From JAGQOZ01 sp041399205 (lineage in GTDB: Bacteria > Planctomycetota > Planctomycetia > Pirellulales > Pirellulaceae), in NCBI GenBank assembly GCA_041399205.1, contig JAWKTK010000029.1, forward strand, positions 44,902 to 108,901: 64,000 bases of DNA, given 5' to 3'. The translations under genes were made by a program, and so were the position numbers. This document shows positions 61,345 through 64,000 of this stretch, one piece after another. Each line of letters starts with the position of its first letter. The stretch's first letter is position 1. The notes below the pieces were generated by a model. That model was given only the letters and a program-made list of their open reading frames with translations, was not told the origin of the DNA and made no database searches.

Positions 61345-63345
61345 CTAATATTCGTTGGCCGCGCCGCGTTCCCCGAGACCGGCGGAACCACTGTACGTCT
61401 GCCGAACGCGACGTTCTCGCACTTCTTCGGCAAACTTGGCAATGGCGTCGGCAATCGGCATGGCGCCTAAATCTCCGTCAATGCGGTCGCGAACCGAAAC
61501 GGTCCCTTGTTCGGCATCGCGAGGCCCCACAATCAACATATAGGGAATCAATTCCAGCTGGCCATCTCGAATCTTGGCGCCAAGCTTTTCTGCGCGAAAA
61601 TCACCTTCGGCCCGAAAGCCCGCTTCTCGCAACTGCTGCAACACCGCGCGACCGTACTCTTCGGACTTTTCGCTGACCGTCAACAAGCGAACTTGTTCGG
61701 GTGCCAACCACAATGGAAAGGCACCGGCAAAGTGTTCAATCAAGACACCAATGAAGCGTTCCATCGAACCCAACGGAGCTCGATGAATCATCACTGGCCG
61801 ATGCGTCTGATTGTCCGCGCCAATGTACTCCAAATCAAAACGCTTTTCGCTGGGCAGATTGTAATCCAGCTGCACCGTTCCCAATTGCCATTCGCGACCA
61901 ATGCAATCATTGATCACAAAGTCGGCTTTGGGGCCGTAGAACGCCGCTTCACCCGGTTCGGGCGTCGCTTCGATGCCTAAACTTTCACACACTTCTACCA
62001 ATGCGTCTTGTGCTTGTTGCCAAACGTCTTCACCGCCAACATATTTGTCGCTGCTGGGATCTCGGAATCCCAAACGGACTCGGTAGTGGTTCAACCCCAG
62101 CGACTTCAAGACGAACTGAGTCATTTCAATGCAGCCACGAAATTCGTCGGCTACTTGTTCGTTTGTACAAAAGATATGTGCGTCGTCCTGAGTGAAGCCT
62201 CGCACACGAGTCATCCCGGAAAGTTCGCCTGATTTTTCGTAGCGATAGACGGTACCGAATTCCGCCAGTCGTAACGGGAGTTCGCGATAGCTGCGCGGCC
62301 GCGACTTATAAATCATGATATGATGAGGACAATTCATCGGCTTTAAGATGTATTTTTCGTCCTCTTCCATCACGATAGGCGTGAACATACTGTCCGAATA
62401 ATACGGATAATGTCCGGAAGTTTCGTACAGTTCCACTCGACCCACATTCGGCGTATAAACCGCTTGGTACCCGCGTTTAGACAATTCGTCTCGGACAAAA
62501 TTTTCCAGCAGCGTCCGCACCATGGCGCCTTTGGGCAGCCACATCACCAGTCCCGAACCGACCAACGGATTGATAGTGAACAGATCTAACTGTTTGCCCA
62601 ACACACGATGGTCACGTCGTTTGGCTTCTTCGATTCTGGCCAAATGTTCTTCCAGCGATTGTTTGTCAAAGAACGCCGTTCCGTAGACTCGCTGCAATTG
62701 CTTTCGATTCGAATCGCCCTTCCAATAAGCGCCTGCTACAGACAACAACTTGAAGGCGCCAATCGCTTTGGGGCTAGGCACGTGAGGGCCTCGGCATAGA
62801 TCTACGAATTCGCCTTGCTGATAGAACGAAACGGTGGAATGTTCCGCCAAACCTTCTTCGATATGTTCCACTTTGAAGTCTTGGCCCAAATCGCGAACCA
62901 CTTGCAACGCTTCTTCTCGGCCGCGTTCGATCCGTTCGAATGGTTCGTCCTGAGCAATGATCTTTTGCATTTCCGCTTCAATGGCCGGAAAATCTTCGTC
63001 GGTCAACGAATGCTCCAGATCAAAATCGTAGTAGAAGCCGCCGTCAATCGTAGGGCCAAACGCCAACTGAACTCCGTCAAACAACCGCATGATGGCTCGA
63101 GCCATCACGTGAGCACAACTATGTCTCAGCACGCCCAGCGCATCAGCATCTTTCTTGGTCAAAATCTTCAGGTGGACTTCTTGGTTGTCCGCCAAGTCAT
63201 AGTCTAGGCCAACGACTGTTCCGTCAACTTTCCCGGCCAACGCCGCCTTGGCCAGTCCAGGACCAATGTCTGTTGCCACATCCAATACCTTGACCGAATT
63301 TTCAAACGACTTTTCCGAACCATCGGGCAGCTTTACTTTTAACAT
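61345..63345 (-). CDS. thrS: threonyl-tRNA synthetase
   Basis: Charges tRNA-Thr; class II synthetase, 666 residues from the ATG at 63345 (MLKVKLPDGSEKSFENSVKV); an ATG five codons upstream is also possible. Domains in order: TGS (about 1-62), editing domain with HSCAH (about residues 75-80, H-x-x-x-H) and the partner motif near CRGPHVPSP, catalytic core with motif 1 near PKGAMVRTLLENFVRDELS, zinc-ligand Cys in MNCPHHIMIYKSRPRSYREL (about residue 352), motif 2 YRYEKSGELSGMTRVRGFTQ, motif 3 near MIHRAPLGSMERFIGVLIEH, and the anticodon-binding domain (QVRLLTVSEKSEEYG). Lies upstream of infC, a common pairing. Confidence 0.97.
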   Translation of the reverse strand: MLKVKLPDGSEKSFENSVKVLDVATDIGPGLAKAALAGKVDGTVVGLDYDLADNQEVHLKILTKKDADALGVLRHSCAHVMARAIMRLFDGVQLAFGPTIDGGFYYDFDLEHSLTDEDFPAIEAEMQKIIAQDEPFERIERGREEALQVVRDLGQDFKVEHIEEGLAEHSTVSFYQQGEFVDLCRGPHVPSPKAIGAFKLLSVAGAYWKGDSNRKQLQRVYGTAFFDKQSLEEHLARIEEAKRRDHRVLGKQLDLFTINPLVGSGLVMWLPKGAMVRTLLENFVRDELSKRGYQAVYTPNVGRVELYETSGHYPYYSDSMFTPIVMEEDEKYILKPMNCPHHIMIYKSRPRSYRELPLRLAEFGTVYRYEKSGELSGMTRVRGFTQDDAHIFCTNEQVADEFRGCIEMTQFVLKSLGLNHYRVRLGFRDPSSDKYVGGEDVWQQAQDALVEVCESLGIEATPEPGEAAFYGPKADFVINDCIGREWQLGTVQLDYNLPSEKRFDLEYIGADNQTHRPVMIHRAPLGSMERFIGVLIEHFAGAFPLWLAPEQVRLLTVSEKSEEYGRAVLQQLREAGFRAEGDFRAEKLGAKIRDGQLELIPYMLIVGPRDAEQGTVSVRDRIDGDLGAMPIADAIAKFAEEVRERRVRQTYSGSAGLGERGAANEY

Positions 63346-63360
63346 GATCCAATTCTTCAT

Positions 63361-63644
63361 TGGTTAAAGAATGATGCCGTCGCGAACGCCGATACAAAGG
63401 ACGATCAAAAAAACAACGACACCGCTAGCGAGTCGCACGAGTATAAGAAAGACGAGCGATCATCGAAACCGAAGGTTCGTCATTCGTCTTCCCTGGCGGC
63501 CTTTGATTGATACTATCGGCACAACAGGCATCGATCCCCAAGTTCGCTCGCACCGAACACAAGAAAAAAACTGAAATTTTGCCGCGAATCGACCGATAGC
63601 CAAGCAAGTCACGTCGGACTATAATCTGGCACTTGGCACAAAAT
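63361..63644. other. spacer between thrS and tRNA gene
   Basis: About 285 bases, with divergent promoters expected for thrS (minus) and the tRNA (plus). No T-box-like structure was recognised and no gene is supported. Confidence 0.4.
63620..63625 (+). promoter_or_regulatory. -10 element of the tRNA-Val promoter
   Basis: A perfect TATAAT 19 bases before the tRNA 5' end. No convincing -35 at the standard distance. Confidence 0.4.
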
Positions 63645-63718
<74 letters not shown>

Positions 63719-63989
63719 CTCTCTGTCTTTTGCTGCACACTTCTATTGCAGCGTTTTCCCTTGTTTTCCAGGCTTTCCGCCAATTCTGCTGAATCTCTGT
63801 GCGAGTCCGTGCGAACGCTTGCGAAGGAATTCGTTCGACCTATCCTTTCCAAGGCTCGGCAAAGATTTTGCCAGAGAATCCAGGGAAATTGGGTTGATTT
63901 GTTGCGAAAGTTGTCAAGATTCGCTTCGTGCAGCGCGAATAGCACGTCAATCTCTGTCCCGCGAATTCAATTCAGGTGAAGAATTTTTC

Positions 63990-64000
63990 ATGAATCAACA
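63990..64000 (+). CDS. start of a gene cut by the window edge
   Basis: ATG at 63990 (Met-Asn-Gln) with AGGTGAAG nine bases upstream. Only three codons are visible, so nothing can be said about the product. Confidence 0.4.

Overview
The window looks like a chromosomal segment of a planctomycete, most likely a marine member of the Pirellulaceae (Rhodopirellula and relatives). The sequence evidence is a paired DUF1549/DUF1553 cytochrome-like protein and DUF1501 protein, three PQQ-type beta-propeller proteins, a secreted enzyme with an N-terminal planctomycete extracellular motif and RTX repeats, a split Bat module, an exosortase, and an ectoine/hydroxyectoine locus suited to saline water. This is inference from gene content; no rRNA is present to place it.

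Layout. 1-5613 (minus): an MFS transporter running off the left edge and a ~1300-residue protein of unknown function, joined in one uninterrupted reading frame across an array of 33-bp tandem repeats. 6016-13187 (plus): a PQQ-like propeller protein, purH, a frameshifted PQQ-like/methyltransferase-like gene and a small hypothetical gene. 13241-24218: phosphate block, with a winged-helix regulator with a degenerate receiver, a secreted repeat protein, pstB, a very long pstA, a very long pstC and pstS on minus, and divergent phoU and a PhoB-type regulator on plus; a four-copy 11-bp-period direct repeat between pstS and phoU is a good Pho-box candidate. 24219-33168: REP-like palindromes, an SSS symporter, a FixJ/NarL-type regulator with an extra C-terminal domain, a class IV aminotransferase, two alpha/beta hydrolases and a small lipoprotein.

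33192-40771: osmolyte locus. ectA-ectB-ectC-ectD lie on minus behind a CmcI-like SAM methyltransferase gene; a complete TRAP transporter (small permease, large permease, binding lipoprotein) is transcribed divergently, with only 29 bp between the two start codons. 40772-45841: REP-like inverted pair, the DUF1549/1553 and DUF1501 genes, and a secreted PDZ-like protein. 45965-50250: two agmatine/peptidyl-arginine-type deiminases (one Tat-exported, one RTX-bearing) around an SMR exporter, then an AraC/GyrI-like regulator. 50438-54533 (minus): exopolysaccharide/exosortase genes, with the Wzz/BY-kinase gene split by a frameshift. 55066-56421: PQQ-like protein. 56587-63345 (minus): a membrane protein, BatE-like, BatD (split), infC with an apparent AUC start, thrS. 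63645: tRNA-Val(GAC); a new gene starts at the right edge.

Several genes are interrupted by single frame changes (near 1650, 10115, 52220 and 58800). Indels in the assembly and genuine decay are both possible and cannot be told apart from the sequence alone.
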